Under the pieces are notes generated by a model that worked only from the letters and a program-made list of their open reading frames with translations, did not search any database and was not told where the DNA came from. This document shows positions 32,104 to 41,505 of a DNA stretch of 58,869 bases, piece by piece. The stretch's first letter is position 1. Every line of letters begins with the position of its first letter. The translations under genes were made by a program, and so were the position numbers. Source of the stretch: Parafrankia discariae (GTDB lineage Bacteria > Actinomycetota > Actinomycetes > Frankiales > Frankiaceae); the NCBI RefSeq assembly GCF_000373365.1, contig NZ_KB891224.1, positions 1 to 58,869 of the forward strand, given 5' to 3'.

Positions 32104-34338
32104 CCTGACTACATCGACGTCGTCGGACTGCGCGTCGCCAGCGAGCTGCACCAGTTCGTCGCCGACGAGGCCCTGCCCGGGTCGGGTGTCGACCAGGCAG
32201 CGTTCTGGGCGGGCGCCGCGGAGATCATCAACGAGCTGACCCCACGCAACCGGGAGCTGCTCGCGCGGCGGGACGAGCTCCAGCGGGCCGTGGACGACCA
32301 CCACCGGCGCGCGCCCGGCCGGCCCGAGCGCGGTGACTACGCCGGGTTCCTGACCTCCATCGGCTACCTGGTCGACGAGCCCGCGCCGTTCACCATCGGC
32401 ACCGACGGCGTGGACGACGAGCTCGCGACCCTGGCCGGCCCGCAGCTGGTCGTGCCGCTGCTCAACGCCCGGTACGCGGTCAACGCCGCCAACGCCCGGT
32501 GGGGCTCCCTCTATGACGCCCTCTACGGCAGCGACGTCATCGACGAGGCGGGCGGCCGGGAGCGCGGCGGCGGCTACAACCCGGTCCGCGGCGCGGCGGT
32601 CATCGCCCGGGTCCGCGAGATTCTCGACCGGAGCTTCCCGCTGGCCGGCGGCTCGCACGCGGACGCGACCCGATACGCGGTCGACGCCGACGGGCTCGTC
32701 GTCACCGTCGACGGGGCCGGCGTCCGGCTGGCCGACCCCACGCAGTTCGTCGGCTTCCGCGGTGCGGGCGGCGAGAGCGGTGCGGCCGGCGAGAGCGGTG
32801 CGGCCGGTGCGGGCGGCGAGCCGGCGGCCGTCCTGCTGACCCGGCACGGGCTGCATGTCGAGATCCAGGTCGACCGGAGCCACCCGGTCGGGGCGGGCGA
32901 CCGCGCCGGCGTCAGCGACGTCGTCGTCGAGGCCGCACTCACCACGATCATGGACCTGGAGGACTCGGTCGCGGCCGTCGACGCCGCGGACAAGGTGCTC
33001 GGCTACCGCAACTGGCTACAGCTGATGCGGCGCCGGCTCACCGCCGAGGTGGACAAGGGCGGCCGCTCGTTCACCCGGACCCTCGCCGCCGACCGCGAGT
33101 ACACGACCACCGGCGGCGGCACCGTCACCCTGCCGGGCCGCTCGGTGCTGCTCATCCGCCAGGTCGGGCTGCTGATGACCACCGACGCGGTGCTCGACGG
33201 CGACGGCCGGCCGGTGCCCGAGGGCATCCTCGACGCGCTGGTCACCGGCCTGGGCAGCGTGCACGACCTGCGCGGCGACACCGCCGGCGGCAACTCCCGC
33301 ACCGGCTCGGCGTACGTGGTCAAGCCCAAGCTGCACGGCCCGGACGAGGTCGCGTTCACCGTCGAGCTGATGGCCCGGGTCGAGCGCCTGCTCCAGCTCC
33401 CGCCGGCGACGATCAAGCTCGGCATCATGGACGAGGAGCGCCGTACCTCGGTCAACCTCAGGCGCTGTGTGTACGAGGCCCGGGACCGCGTCGTCTTCAT
33501 CAACACCGGGTTCCTGGACCGGACCGGCGACGAGATCCACACCTCGATGCTGGCCGGGCCGATGGTCCGCAAGGCCGCCATGCGCGACGAGACCTGGATC
33601 CGCGCCTACGAGGACAACAACGTCGATGTCGGTCTCGCTCTCGGCTTCCCCGGGCGGGCCCAGATCGGCAAGGGCATGTGGGCCGCGCCGGACAATCTCG
33701 CCGACATGACGGCGCAGAAGATCGGGCATCCGCTGGCCGGCGCGTCCTGCGCCTGGGTGCCGTCGCCGACCGCCGCGGCGCTGCACGCGCTGCACTACCA
33801 CGAGGTCTCGGTGGCGGACCGGCAGCGCGAGCTGGCCCGACGCCGTCCGGTTGACCGGCTGGAGCTGCTCGCCGTCCCGCTCGCCGAGTCGGCGGACGGC
33901 TGGTCGCCCGAGGAGATCGCCGCCGAGGTCGACAACAACGTCCAGGGCGTGCTCGGCTACGTCGTGCGCTGGGTCGAGCTCGGCATCGGCTGTTCGAAGG
34001 TGCCCGACCTGGCCGGCACCCCGTTGATGGAGGACCGCGCCACCTGCCGCATCTCCTCCCAGCACGTCGCCAACTGGCTGCGGCACGGCGTCGTCACCCG
34101 CGAGCAGGTAGAGGAGTCGCTGCGCCGGATGGCGGCGCTCGTCGACGCGCAGAACACCGGCGAGCCGGGGTACCGGCCGATGGCCCCGGCCTTCGAGGAG
34201 CTCGCCTTCGCCGCGGCGCGGGCGCTGCTGTTCGAGGGCGTCGACCAGCCGAACGGCTACACCGAACCCCTGTTGCACGAGCACCGGCGCGCCCAGAAGA
34301 AGCGCGACCAGGAGAAGAAGGAGATGGTCCGCTCATGA
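32101..34338 (+). CDS. glcB: Malate synthase G
   Basis: A 745-aa enzyme that condenses glyoxylate with acetyl-CoA to malate. Family landmarks are [128 protein letters not shown] and [14 protein letters not shown]. The length is close to E. coli GlcB (about 720 aa). The excess is partly a [18 protein letters not shown] insertion near residue 225. GTG 32101 has GGGATGG upstream. It overlaps the next gene by ATGA. Regulation by the divergent IclR protein is likely. Confidence 0.96.
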   Translation: MPDYIDVVGLRVASELHQFVADEALPGSGVDQAAFWAGAAEIINELTPRNRELLARRDELQRAVDDHHRRAPGRPERGDYAGFLTSIGYLVDEPAPFTIGTDGVDDELATLAGPQLVVPLLNARYAVNAANARWGSLYDALYGSDVIDEAGGRERGGGYNPVRGAAVIARVREILDRSFPLAGGSHADATRYAVDADGLVVTVDGAGVRLADPTQFVGFRGAGGESGAAGESGAAGAGGEPAAVLLTRHGLHVEIQVDRSHPVGAGDRAGVSDVVVEAALTTIMDLEDSVAAVDAADKVLGYRNWLQLMRRRLTAEVDKGGRSFTRTLAADREYTTTGGGTVTLPGRSVLLIRQVGLLMTTDAVLDGDGRPVPEGILDALVTGLGSVHDLRGDTAGGNSRTGSAYVVKPKLHGPDEVAFTVELMARVERLLQLPPATIKLGIMDEERRTSVNLRRCVYEARDRVVFINTGFLDRTGDEIHTSMLAGPMVRKAAMRDETWIRAYEDNNVDVGLALGFPGRAQIGKGMWAAPDNLADMTAQKIGHPLAGASCAWVPSPTAAALHALHYHEVSVADRQRELARRRPVDRLELLAVPLAESADGWSPEEIAAEVDNNVQGVLGYVVRWVELGIGCSKVPDLAGTPLMEDRATCRISSQHVANWLRHGVVTREQVEESLRRMAALVDAQNTGEPGYRPMAPAFEELAFAAARALLFEGVDQPNGYTEPLLHEHRRAQKKRDQEKKEMVRS

Positions 34339-34766
34339 CGGCGCTGCCGCTGGACGTGGCCCGACGGATCGTCGCCGCGGCCCGGGCCGCGGGCCGCGAG
34401 CACGGCCTCGGACCGCTCACCGTGGTCGTGCTGGACGCCGGTGGCCATGTCGTCGCCGTCGAGCGCGAGGACGGCGCGTCGACGAAGCGGTTCGAGATCG
34501 CCTTCGGCAAGGCGCACGGCGCGGTGGCCCTCGGCCTCGGCAGTCGGGCACTCATGGCACGCGCCGAACAGCAGCCGTACTTCATCGCGGCCGCGACGTC
34601 CGCGATCGGCGGTGCCCTGGTGCCGGTGCCCGGCGGGGTGCTCGTGCGTTCCGCCACCGGGGAGCTGGTGGGCGCGGTCGGCGTCTCCGGCGACACGTCG
34701 GACAACGACGAGCTGGCCGCCGTCGCCGGCATCGAGGCGGTCGGCCTCAGCCCGCAGACCGGCTGA
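34335..34766 (+). CDS. GlcG/HbpS-family protein (DUF336)
   Basis: A 143-aa protein of the GlcG/HbpS family: [65 protein letters not shown] and [34 protein letters not shown]. Members bind heme, cobalamin or small acids, and glcG is commonly linked to glycolate operons. It is translationally coupled to malate synthase G (ATGA overlap), which supports an accessory role in glycolate/glyoxylate use. It has no signal peptide, so it is cytoplasmic. Confidence 0.88.
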   Translation: MTALPLDVARRIVAAARAAGREHGLGPLTVVVLDAGGHVVAVEREDGASTKRFEIAFGKAHGAVALGLGSRALMARAEQQPYFIAAATSAIGGALVPVPGGVLVRSATGELVGAVGVSGDTSDNDELAAVAGIEAVGLSPQTG

Positions 34767-34777
34767 GGTCCGCCCGG

Positions 34778-36793
34778 TCAGTCATCTCCCAGTCCGGCCT
34801 GCGCATGATGGGGGTCGCCGGTGGTGTGTGGCAGGTCGACGAGGCTGAGCACGTGGTGGGCGGTGCTACCGGCGGGGGCGTACAGCCGCAGCGGATAGTG
34901 CCGCCTCTCGCTTCGCGGGTCGGTGCGGTACAGCTCGGCGACCGCGGCGCTGGCGAGGTGGGTGACCGCGGTGAGGTCGACGATCAGCTCGTGGGTGCCG
35001 CCGAGGGTGAGCCGGTCGAGCTCCACCCCCAGCTCCCCGGCGTTGCTCGCGTCCAGCGGGCCGTGGATCGCGATCCGGCTGCTGGGCGCGTTCGGCTGAT
35101 CGAGAATGAGCATCAGCTCGGGTTCGTCCTGCGCGGCGCGGGTGACATCATGGCCGATCCGCTCGGCGGTGAGCAGCCGGGCCGAGCGTGACAACCGACG
35201 GTGGATCGTCACTGTCGTGCCACGGTCACCGCGTTCGACATCGAGGTGGTCGGTGAAGGAAGCGGCCATGGCCAGCCCAAAGCCGTGATCGCGGCGATAC
35301 TCGGCGTCGCCGGGCCGGGCCCGTTCGCACCATCGGCCGTTGTCCGCGACAGTGACCCGTGCCTCGCCGTCGTCGCGCAGCTCGGCGCTGACGGTGACAG
35401 TGCCCTCGGCCGTGGCGGGCCGGCCATGTTCGCACGCGTTGGTCACCAGCTCCACGACCGCATGCGTGAGTGCGACCCGGTCCGCCTCACCTGCCTCCTG
35501 GATCTCCACCCAGGCCTCCAACGCGGCGCGCATGATATTGATCATCGAGGTCGTCGCCGGCCCGCCCAGTCTCAGCGGTGGCGCTGGATTGTGGCGCTGC
35601 GCGGCGAGCAGGGTGATGTCGTCGGTGTGGCCGGTCGGACGGAGCAGCAGCTCCAAGGTCTGCATGCAGGCCCGGTCGACGAGGGACAGGCCGGCGACGT
35701 CGAGGTCGAGGCCGCGGCCGGCGACCGCGTCGCTCAGGACCTGGGACAGTTCGGCGGTGGCCGCGGCCGGGGTGCGCCCGGGCCGTTCGATGATGCCGTC
35801 GCTGTAAAGCAGCAGCACCTCGTCCGGTTCGAGCCGGTCACGCAGCACCGCGTAGGACGCTCCCGTGCCCAACGGCCCCTGCCCGGACTCGGGAAGAAAC
35901 CGCGCGGTGTCCGAGCCGGCGATCAGCGGCGGTGGATGACCGGCTGAGCAGCAGATCAGGGTGCCGTCGGCCGGATCGAGCAGAACAACGCACACCGTCG
36001 CGGCACGAGCGCCGGGAATCCGCCGAGCCAGCCGATCGGCCGCGGCGACCGCGGCCAGGATGTCGCCGGTGTCCTCGAGTCGGTCCTGCAGCACCGACCG
36101 CAGCTGGCCCATCGTGGCCGAGGCCGCCACACCGTGTCCGACCACGTCCCCGACCACCAGCGCGACCCGGCCACCGGACACCGGGACAGCGTCGAACCAG
36201 TCGCCACCGGCCGCGTCGTCGGCGTCGGCCAGCAGATAACTCGCCGCGATCCGCACCGACGGAAGCACCGGAAGACCCGCGGGCAGCAGCTGCCGCTGCA
36301 ACGCGGTGATCACACCACGAGCCTGTTCGTAACGCTGGACCGCCTCGGCTGCGTCCCGCCGCATCCGCTGGTCCTCCAGGGTCCGCTCGGTCGAGTCCAC
36401 CCCGTGGAAGTTCAGGCCGACCACCGTGCCGTCCGGGCCGAGCCGAGGCGACATGGTGAAGTCGACGAAGATCTCGGTGAGGTGACCCGATTCCGGCTCC
36501 AGCTCGAGCTGCAGGCGCCAGCTCCGCGCCACCTGCGGGAGACCGGTCTGGTACACCCAGTCGCACATCTCGGAAATCCGCTGACCGACTATCTCGGGGA
36601 ACACCTCAACCAACGGCACGCCCACGAACGCGTCCCGGTTCATCGATGTGCGATAGGCCGCATTCGTCGCGACCACCCGATGCTCCGGCCCGTCCAGACC
36701 CACCAGCATGACCGACATCGAATCGAAGACCTCCCGCACCACCTCAGGCTTACCCACCAGTATGTCGAGCCGATTATTCTCATTAAGCGTCAA
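34778..36793 (-). CDS. PAS-SpoIIE phosphatase-HATPase-STAS fusion regulator
   Basis: A 671-aa cytoplasmic signalling protein with four modules. The PAS domain (about 12-140) contains SMSVMLVGLDGPEHRVVATNAAY. The PP2C-type SpoIIE phosphatase (about 185-405) has metal-site motifs AGGDWFDAVPV, VVGDVVGHGVAAS, LLLYSDGIIERPG and GHTDDITLL. An RsbW-like HATPase (about 425-550) has VVELVTNACEHG, VADNGRW and HGFGLAMAASF. A C-terminal STAS-like domain (about 560-660) reads LIVDLTAVTHLASAAVAEL, where the usual DSSG becomes ASAA, so the standard phosphoserine position is Ala. The start is TTG 36793 with AGAGGA spaced correctly. It combines phosphatase, kinase and antagonist parts of a partner-switching module controlling anti-sigma factors. 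Convergent with the GlcG-like gene. Confidence 0.88.
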   Translation of the reverse strand: MTLNENNRLDILVGKPEVVREVFDSMSVMLVGLDGPEHRVVATNAAYRTSMNRDAFVGVPLVEVFPEIVGQRISEMCDWVYQTGLPQVARSWRLQLELEPESGHLTEIFVDFTMSPRLGPDGTVVGLNFHGVDSTERTLEDQRMRRDAAEAVQRYEQARGVITALQRQLLPAGLPVLPSVRIAASYLLADADDAAGGDWFDAVPVSGGRVALVVGDVVGHGVAASATMGQLRSVLQDRLEDTGDILAAVAAADRLARRIPGARAATVCVVLLDPADGTLICCSAGHPPPLIAGSDTARFLPESGQGPLGTGASYAVLRDRLEPDEVLLLYSDGIIERPGRTPAAATAELSQVLSDAVAGRGLDLDVAGLSLVDRACMQTLELLLRPTGHTDDITLLAAQRHNPAPPLRLGGPATTSMINIMRAALEAWVEIQEAGEADRVALTHAVVELVTNACEHGRPATAEGTVTVSAELRDDGEARVTVADNGRWCERARPGDAEYRRDHGFGLAMAASFTDHLDVERGDRGTTVTIHRRLSRSARLLTAERIGHDVTRAAQDEPELMLILDQPNAPSSRIAIHGPLDASNAGELGVELDRLTLGGTHELIVDLTAVTHLASAAVAELYRTDPRSERRHYPLRLYAPAGSTAHHVLSLVDLPHTTGDPHHAQAGLGDD

Positions 36794-36959
36794 GAAAATC
36801 CTCTACCTTAGCCCAGGCACGCCAGAAAGGTCACGCACCGCCAATCATCCCGCAACCCGTCCGCCATTGGGCGGGACATCAGCACGCTTGGAGTCGCGAT
36901 GGCGTGTGCCCCGCGCGGCCCATTCGGATCTTTGGGTTCGGAATGGGACCAACAGGTCC

Positions 36960-37643
36960 TCAGAGATCCACGAACTGCAGGTGAACCGCCATCTTGGCCG
37001 CCGTATCAGCGAGGACGAGGGCCGGCTCGCGACCGCCGAGGTCCGGCGGGACGGCGATGACGATGCGCGGGTGGTTCCTACTGATCTCCGCCAGCTGCGA
37101 CTGAAGCCAGTTCAGCTCCACCGCCGTGTGGGCGATGTGCACCGCGCCCACGCTTCCGTCAGCAAGAAGGACCATTCCATGCGGCACGTAGTCACCAGAC
37201 GACACCGCGTCGGCGTTGTCGAGTCGCCACTGACGCTCACTCACCCACCCGCGCATCGGCCCGGCGCCCAGCGCAGCCTCTTCGATGCGGAGCCGCACGC
37301 GACTCGCGAGCGCCCAGTGCACGGCAAGGGCGGATGTCTGAGCCCTCACGTCGGCACCGCCACCATGTTCGGTCATGAGAAGCATGCCGGTGGCGGTGAG
37401 GCGCACAAGCCGACCCTGACGGGCAAGCATCGCTTCCGCCTGGACCACGCCCGCCTTCTCCCACCGCCGCACCACCGAGCGGGCCGCATTGATCGATATC
37501 GGCAGCTCCGGGCTAAGAAGAACGGGAATGTCTACTTCAAATATTGCCCCCATATCAAAGATCCACTCAATTGCACGAAGGTCACGTTTATTGAGGCGTA
37601 TGTACCCGAAATCTGATCTTCTGTGCGAGAGTGTGCCGCCCAC
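36960..37643 (-). CDS. Winged-helix protein, possibly replication-relaxation family
   Basis: About 227 aa. The N-terminal half has a winged-helix pattern (NKRDLRAIEWIFDMGAIFEVDIPVLL, AARSVVRRWEKAGVVQAEAMLARQGRLVRLTATGMLLM). The C-terminal half (GWVSERQWRLDN, YVPHGMVLLADGSVGAVHIAHTAVELNWLQSQLAEI) resembles the nuclease-like part of actinobacterial replication-relaxation proteins, usually found on plasmids and integrative elements. The expected acidic EVE-type residues appear as VHIA, so catalysis is doubtful. GTG 37643 is preferred because AAGGAAGG precedes it; the frame is open to 37721. GC is lower than average, consistent with a mobile origin. Confidence 0.5.
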   Translation of the reverse strand: MGGTLSHRRSDFGYIRLNKRDLRAIEWIFDMGAIFEVDIPVLLSPELPISINAARSVVRRWEKAGVVQAEAMLARQGRLVRLTATGMLLMTEHGGGADVRAQTSALAVHWALASRVRLRIEEAALGAGPMRGWVSERQWRLDNADAVSSGDYVPHGMVLLADGSVGAVHIAHTAVELNWLQSQLAEISRNHPRIVIAVPPDLGGREPALVLADTAAKMAVHLQFVDL

Positions 37644-38134
37644 ACCCTTCCTTTCGCCAGGGCCTGATCCGCGGGACACTCGGCCACTTTTGACTTCCTG
37701 CACCCCACAACGAAGTGACATGCACTATCTCCCACCGCGTGAGCCACGGGTACGCCATGGAACGAACGGTAGCGACCATGCGACAGGCCCCGAAAACGAA
37801 GCCTGCGACGGTGGTGCGGGCGCATCACTTCTTGTCGGCACGCACGACGCGCGGCCTACGGGTAGACCGTCACGCGGATCGCGTCGTCGGCACCACCGAA
37901 ACGGCCGCCGGCCCGAGGGCGACGCCCCGCGTACGGGTACCGGAGAGCCGAGACGATACAGGATAATTCTAATACTACTTCGTCTTCGTTTTAAGATTTT
38001 ATGCCCGTAGTTGGGAACTCCCCTGCTCACACTTCGGCATACCGTGCGAGAATGCGCATCGGCGGCTCGCCGCTCGGTAGACACGCCGGAGCACCGAGGT
38101 GGCCCAATCAGGCTCGGTCCGAAGGGAATCGCTC
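37644..38134. other. Intergenic region with AT-rich island
   Basis: About 490 bases without a gene I can support. Short open frames are present but lack family features. The segment 37963-38003 is strikingly AT-rich (GATAATTCTAATACTACTTC and TTCGTTTTAAGATTTTATG) within DNA of about 70% GC. It lies 130 bases before the AraC-type gene, so it could be its promoter or an insertion-site scar. Confidence 0.45.
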
Positions 38135-39006
38135 ATGCCGGACAGGGGCAGCCCCGACAGAAGGGGTAGCCGCGGCGCGACGGGCACCGACAGCCAGGGG
38201 CAGGTATCGCGCATCAGCAAGCTCTTCACCCGGGAGGCCGACGAGCACGCGGCCTACCTCGCCTCCCGCTACGACGACCACCAGCGCCGGCTACGGCCCC
38301 ATACCCAGGGCTCCGAGTTCTTCGCCGAGGTCGCCGAGCTGGACGGGTTGACGTACGCGCGCACTTCCTACACGAAGGCGACGGTGGAGACGATCTGTCC
38401 GGCGATGCCGATGATCTTCGTCGGCCACCTGCACGCTGGCCGTTACCACCTCCGGTGGAGGGGCGGCGAGATGTCGATGGTCGGCAAGGGCGTCATGCTG
38501 TTCCCACCCGGCGGCTTCACGCACCTCAACGACTGCACCGACAACAGCGTGGTCACCGTGCGCCTGGACGTGGTGTTAAGGGTGGCCGAGGAGAGCAGCG
38601 GGCTGAATCGCGACCAGGTGCGCTTCACCGGTGTGACACCGATCTCGGAGAACGCCAGGCGACAGTGGCTGGCGACCGCCGCCTACGCCCGGCACGCCGG
38701 GCGATGATCTTCATCGACGCTCACGCCGGCGATCCGATCACGATCAGCGACATCGCCGCCGAGGCCGGGGTCGTCCCACGCATCCTGCAGTACGCGTTCC
38801 GCCGCCATCGCGGCACCACTCCGATGGCGTACCTGCGCGGGGTGCGGCTGGCTCGCGCCCGTGAGCAGCTACTGGCCGCCGAGCCGGGCGACGGCACCAC
38901 CGTCGCCGCGGTGGCGGCCCGTTGGGGGTTCCCCCACCCGCACCGCTTCGCCGCCGTCTACCACCAGGCGTTCGGCCAACCCCCGAGTCAGGAGCTGAAG
39001 CAGTGA
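38135..39006 (+). pseudogene. Split AraC-family regulator (internal deletion)
   Basis: ATG 38135 (with AGGGA upstream) opens a frame encoding the cupin-like sensor half of an AraC-type protein (FTREADEHAAYLASRYDDHQ to ARRQWLATAAYARHAGR), stopping at 38705-38707. A second frame starts at ATG 38704, overlapping that stop as ATGA. It encodes the complete C-terminal double HTH (FIDAHAGDPITISDIAAEAGV, YAFRRHRGTTPMAYLRGVRLARAREQLL, AAVAARWGFPHPHRFAAVYHQAFG). Compared with the intact paralogue that follows, about 56 residues between the halves are missing and the frame is shifted. It may be a pseudogene, or the halves may still be made as two coupled polypeptides of about 190 and 100 aa. Confidence 0.75.
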
Positions 39007-40019
39007 AACCGCCCGCCGGGACGAGTGCCGGGCCGGCCATCCCCACCGGCGCCGTCCGGCCGGACACACCAGAGGTGGAGTTCGCCACCACCGACCCCGA
39101 CCGTGCCGAGCGTTATCTGACAGATCTCTACGGCACCGACATCAAAATCAGCAGGTATGACGCCGACTACCATTTCCGGCACAGTTGGCTCGGCCAGGGG
39201 CCCTTGCACATCGCCACCATGCACCACCTCGCGACCAGCGAGTACCGGCTGCAGCCCCTCGCCGATCTCGGTATCAGCCGGATACACCGCGGAGTCCGCA
39301 CCGTCTTCGATCCGGACGACCGCTACGTCACCGGCGACCTGATCCTGCTCGCCCAACCGGGTGAGCCCCACCACTCACGTAGCACGAACGTGACGGCCGC
39401 GGCGGCGCTCGTCCCCATGCGGGCCGCCGCCGACGCCGCCCGCAACGGCCCCGACGACCCGCTGCCTCCCCTGCGGTTCGCCTCCCTGGGACCCGCCCGC
39501 CCGGCCGACGCCCGCACCTGGCTGCAGGCCTTCGACTACGTCGCCGACAGTTTGCGCGCCAATCCGCAGACCATGGCCCAGCCGCTGCTGGCCGGCGCGG
39601 CCAGCCGGCTGCTGGCCGCCGCCCTGCTGACCGCGTTCCCCAACAGCTGGACCCGGGCCCCCGGCCCGCAGCGCCACGACCGTACCGACGCCACCCCCAC
39701 CACCCTGTCCCGCGCCGTCGTGTTCATCGACGCCAACGCCGACCTGGACATCAGCGCCGTCGACATCGCCCGCGCCGCCCACGTCACCGTCCGCGCGCTC
39801 CAACTCGCCTTCCGCCGCCACCTCGACACCACACCCATGGCCCACCTGCGCGCCGTCCGCCTCGACCACGCCCACAAACAACTGCGCGCAGCCAGCCCCG
39901 GCGACGGCACCACCATCACCGACGTCGCCGCCCGCTGGGGCTACGCCAACCCCAGCCGTTTCACCGCCCGTTACCGACAGGTCTACGGACACACCCCCAG
40001 CCACACCCTCCGCAGCTGA
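39003..40019 (+). CDS. AraC-family transcriptional regulator
   Basis: A 338-aa regulator. The N-terminal half (about 15-215) is an AraC-binding-like domain (VEFATTDPDRAERYLTDLYGTDIKIS, FRHSWLGQGPLHIATMHH, YVTGDLILLAQPGEPHH). The C-terminal HTH_18 (about 240-335) reads AVVFIDANADLDISAVDIARAAHVTVRALQLAFRRHLDTTPMAHLRAVRLDHAHKQL and VAARWGYANPSRFTARYRQVYG. I choose GTG 39003, which overlaps the stop of the split paralogue (GTGA); the frame is open from 38922. Tandem duplication followed by decay of the first copy is the simplest history. The target is unknown. Confidence 0.87.
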   Translation: MKPPAGTSAGPAIPTGAVRPDTPEVEFATTDPDRAERYLTDLYGTDIKISRYDADYHFRHSWLGQGPLHIATMHHLATSEYRLQPLADLGISRIHRGVRTVFDPDDRYVTGDLILLAQPGEPHHSRSTNVTAAAALVPMRAAADAARNGPDDPLPPLRFASLGPARPADARTWLQAFDYVADSLRANPQTMAQPLLAGAASRLLAAALLTAFPNSWTRAPGPQRHDRTDATPTTLSRAVVFIDANADLDISAVDIARAAHVTVRALQLAFRRHLDTTPMAHLRAVRLDHAHKQLRAASPGDGTTITDVAARWGYANPSRFTARYRQVYGHTPSHTLRS

Positions 40020-40153
40020 ACCCGCCGTTCCGAGGTGAACCTCGAGGTACACAAACGCTATGCCGCCCCGCGGCACTCGCTCCACCACAGCATCAAGGTG
40101 ATCAATCAAATGACCGTTTTCCAGGTAACCAGCCATGCGGCTCCGCGTAGTTG

Positions 40154-40438
40154 TCAGCCCGGGATTCGCACCGCGTAGACCTGTTCATGATCCGCGGGCG
40201 TCCACATCCAGCCAGCTCCCAGCCCCGAGCCCAGCGTCTGGGCCGCGTTCACCTGGTAGGGCTCTTCGGGGTTGGTCATCCCCCAACGTTGTGCGATCGT
40301 GTGCGCGGCGTCGCGGGCGGCGGAGACGGCCTCCCGTTCTTCCGCATACACTCCGATAATCATCAGTGCAGGATCTTCTATTATGCCGCATTCAATGCAG
40401 CCCACCTTACAGACGATCCAGCTGACTCTTTCACTCAC
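40154..40438 (-). CDS. Hypothetical small cytoplasmic protein
   Basis: A 94-aa protein of lower GC content: VSWIVCKVGCIECGIIEDPALMIIGVYAEEREAVSAARDAAHTIAQRWGM and WMWTPADHEQVYAVRIPG. The shape (a beta strand with Ile/Val, a helix containing REAVSAARDAA, and a final strand) is like small stress or RatA-adjacent proteins, but I do not recognise a family. Two Cys in CKVGCIEC could bind metal with the third. GTG 40438 is well supported by AAAGGGAG. It stands alone on the minus strand. Confidence 0.65.
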   Translation of the reverse strand: MSERVSWIVCKVGCIECGIIEDPALMIIGVYAEEREAVSAARDAAHTIAQRWGMTNPEEPYQVNAAQTLGSGLGAGWMWTPADHEQVYAVRIPG

Positions 40439-40958
40439 CGGACTCCCTTTCCGCGGCGCCCGCCGGCACTGGTCACGACAAGATTTCCGGAACAGTTCGC
40501 AGCGGCCTCGGCAAAGTGCTCAGCCAGCACCATGAGCCGACTCTAGCAAGGAATCCGATCCGACCGGGGGCGACCGCCCTTTCCCCGTCCGCGGTACCAC
40601 CCCATGGGCCCACCCGATCGAAGGACCGTGCCGACCAGAACTCGGCGCAAGGAAATCGCGCCAGCAGACCGGGAAAAAATCAGGACAGTCGGCGGCCTGA
40701 TTACCTGAAAATTACCTTCCGGAAAATTACTTTCAAGACATCCCGACGAGATCCTGAGCCGCGCAGAGCCACGCCGCCCGGTCCCCCAAGGTCACCCGGT
40801 CGGCCACCGCCGGTGGGCAGGGGCCGGTCCCGGCCACCGAGAAGGCGTCGCGCAAGGCCGGTCCCGCCATCGGCGACATGGACGCCGTCGAGGTCGACGA
40901 GGCGTTCTCGCCGGTGCCCCTGACCTGACAGGCCGAGTTCCCCATCCTGGACGAGCGG
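40439..40958. other. Gap containing a thiolase relic and AT-rich repeats
   Basis: 520 bases with no intact gene. It includes an imperfect direct repeat GAAAATTACCTTC / GAAAATTACTTTC at 40707-40719 and 40722-40734 with a 15-base period, followed by the thiolase fragment. An open frame through the repeat would encode KITFRKITFK, but I see no credible gene. Confidence 0.5.
40766..40940 (+). pseudogene. Acetyl-CoA acetyltransferase (thiolase) fragment
   Basis: The plus strand encodes GQGPVPATEKASRKAGPAIG followed by DMDAVEVDEAFSPVPLT, then TGA, then QAEF. This matches the region before the catalytic GHP loop of thiolases (typical form GPVPATRKALAKAG...DAVEVNEAFAPVPLAWQAE). The TGA at 40926-40928 stands where Trp is expected, so TGG to TGA is the simplest change. 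No upstream half with the nucleophilic Cys and no downstream GHP or CxG motif is present. It is a clear gene fossil of about 58 codons. Confidence 0.7.
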
Positions 40959-41477
40959 TCATCCGCGGTGGGACAGTACTCCGAACGCGTCCTCGACCGC
41001 CCGCATCCGGAGGTCCTCGAGCTCGTCGGCCTGCTGCCGGGCCCGGTCGAGCAGGTGATCGAGCAGTTGCGGGCTGAGCCCGTTGTCACCCGCCGCGACG
41101 GCCCCCAACGAGTGCCACAGCCGCGACTTGCCGTTCACCCCGAGCCACAGCGACTCCAGCTCGACCACGGAGCTCAACGGCGACCGCCGCAGCAGCCGGT
41201 TGTTCAGCTTGAGCCGGCCCACCTTCTCCGCGAGCCGCCCGAGCGCCCTCTTGAGGCGCCGCCGCGGAACTCCCAGATCTTTCATGATCTGTATCAGCGC
41301 CGCCCGATCCCGCTCTATCTCGACGGCCGCGTGCGCGAGCGCGGGACCCGAGGGAGTGCCCTGCTGTACCCGCGCGATACGGGACGCGAGAGCGACCCCC
41401 GCCTCGGCGCCAGTCAGATGATCATTGAGATAGGTGGCGAGCAGACCCGGGTCCGGTTCGTTGCTCAGGTCTCCCAT
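40959..41477 (-). CDS. Conserved hypothetical helical protein
   Basis: A 172-aa protein predicted to be almost entirely helical: LLATYLNDHLTGAEAGVALASRIA, ALAHAAVEIERDRAALIQIMKDLGVPRRRLKRALGRLAEKVGRLKLNN and ELESLWLGVNGKSRLWHSL. The His/Glu spacing in the first helices (NDHLTGAEAG, HAAVEIERD) resembles ferritin-like four-helix proteins, but that is tentative. Start ATG 41477. It is followed on the same strand by no close gene; the desaturase ends 28 bases upstream of its start, so they may be co-transcribed. Confidence 0.65.
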   Translation of the reverse strand: MGDLSNEPDPGLLATYLNDHLTGAEAGVALASRIARVQQGTPSGPALAHAAVEIERDRAALIQIMKDLGVPRRRLKRALGRLAEKVGRLKLNNRLLRRSPLSSVVELESLWLGVNGKSRLWHSLGAVAAGDNGLSPQLLDHLLDRARQQADELEDLRMRAVEDAFGVLSHRG

Positions 41478-41505
41478 GTTCTCAGGCTGCCCGCTGGACG
41501 GCGAC

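Noticed and set aside
40516-40923. Possible 135-codon plus-strand gene
   Set aside because: Starts without a ribosome site, becomes Arg/Pro-rich, and is out of frame with the thiolase relic that explains the last part.
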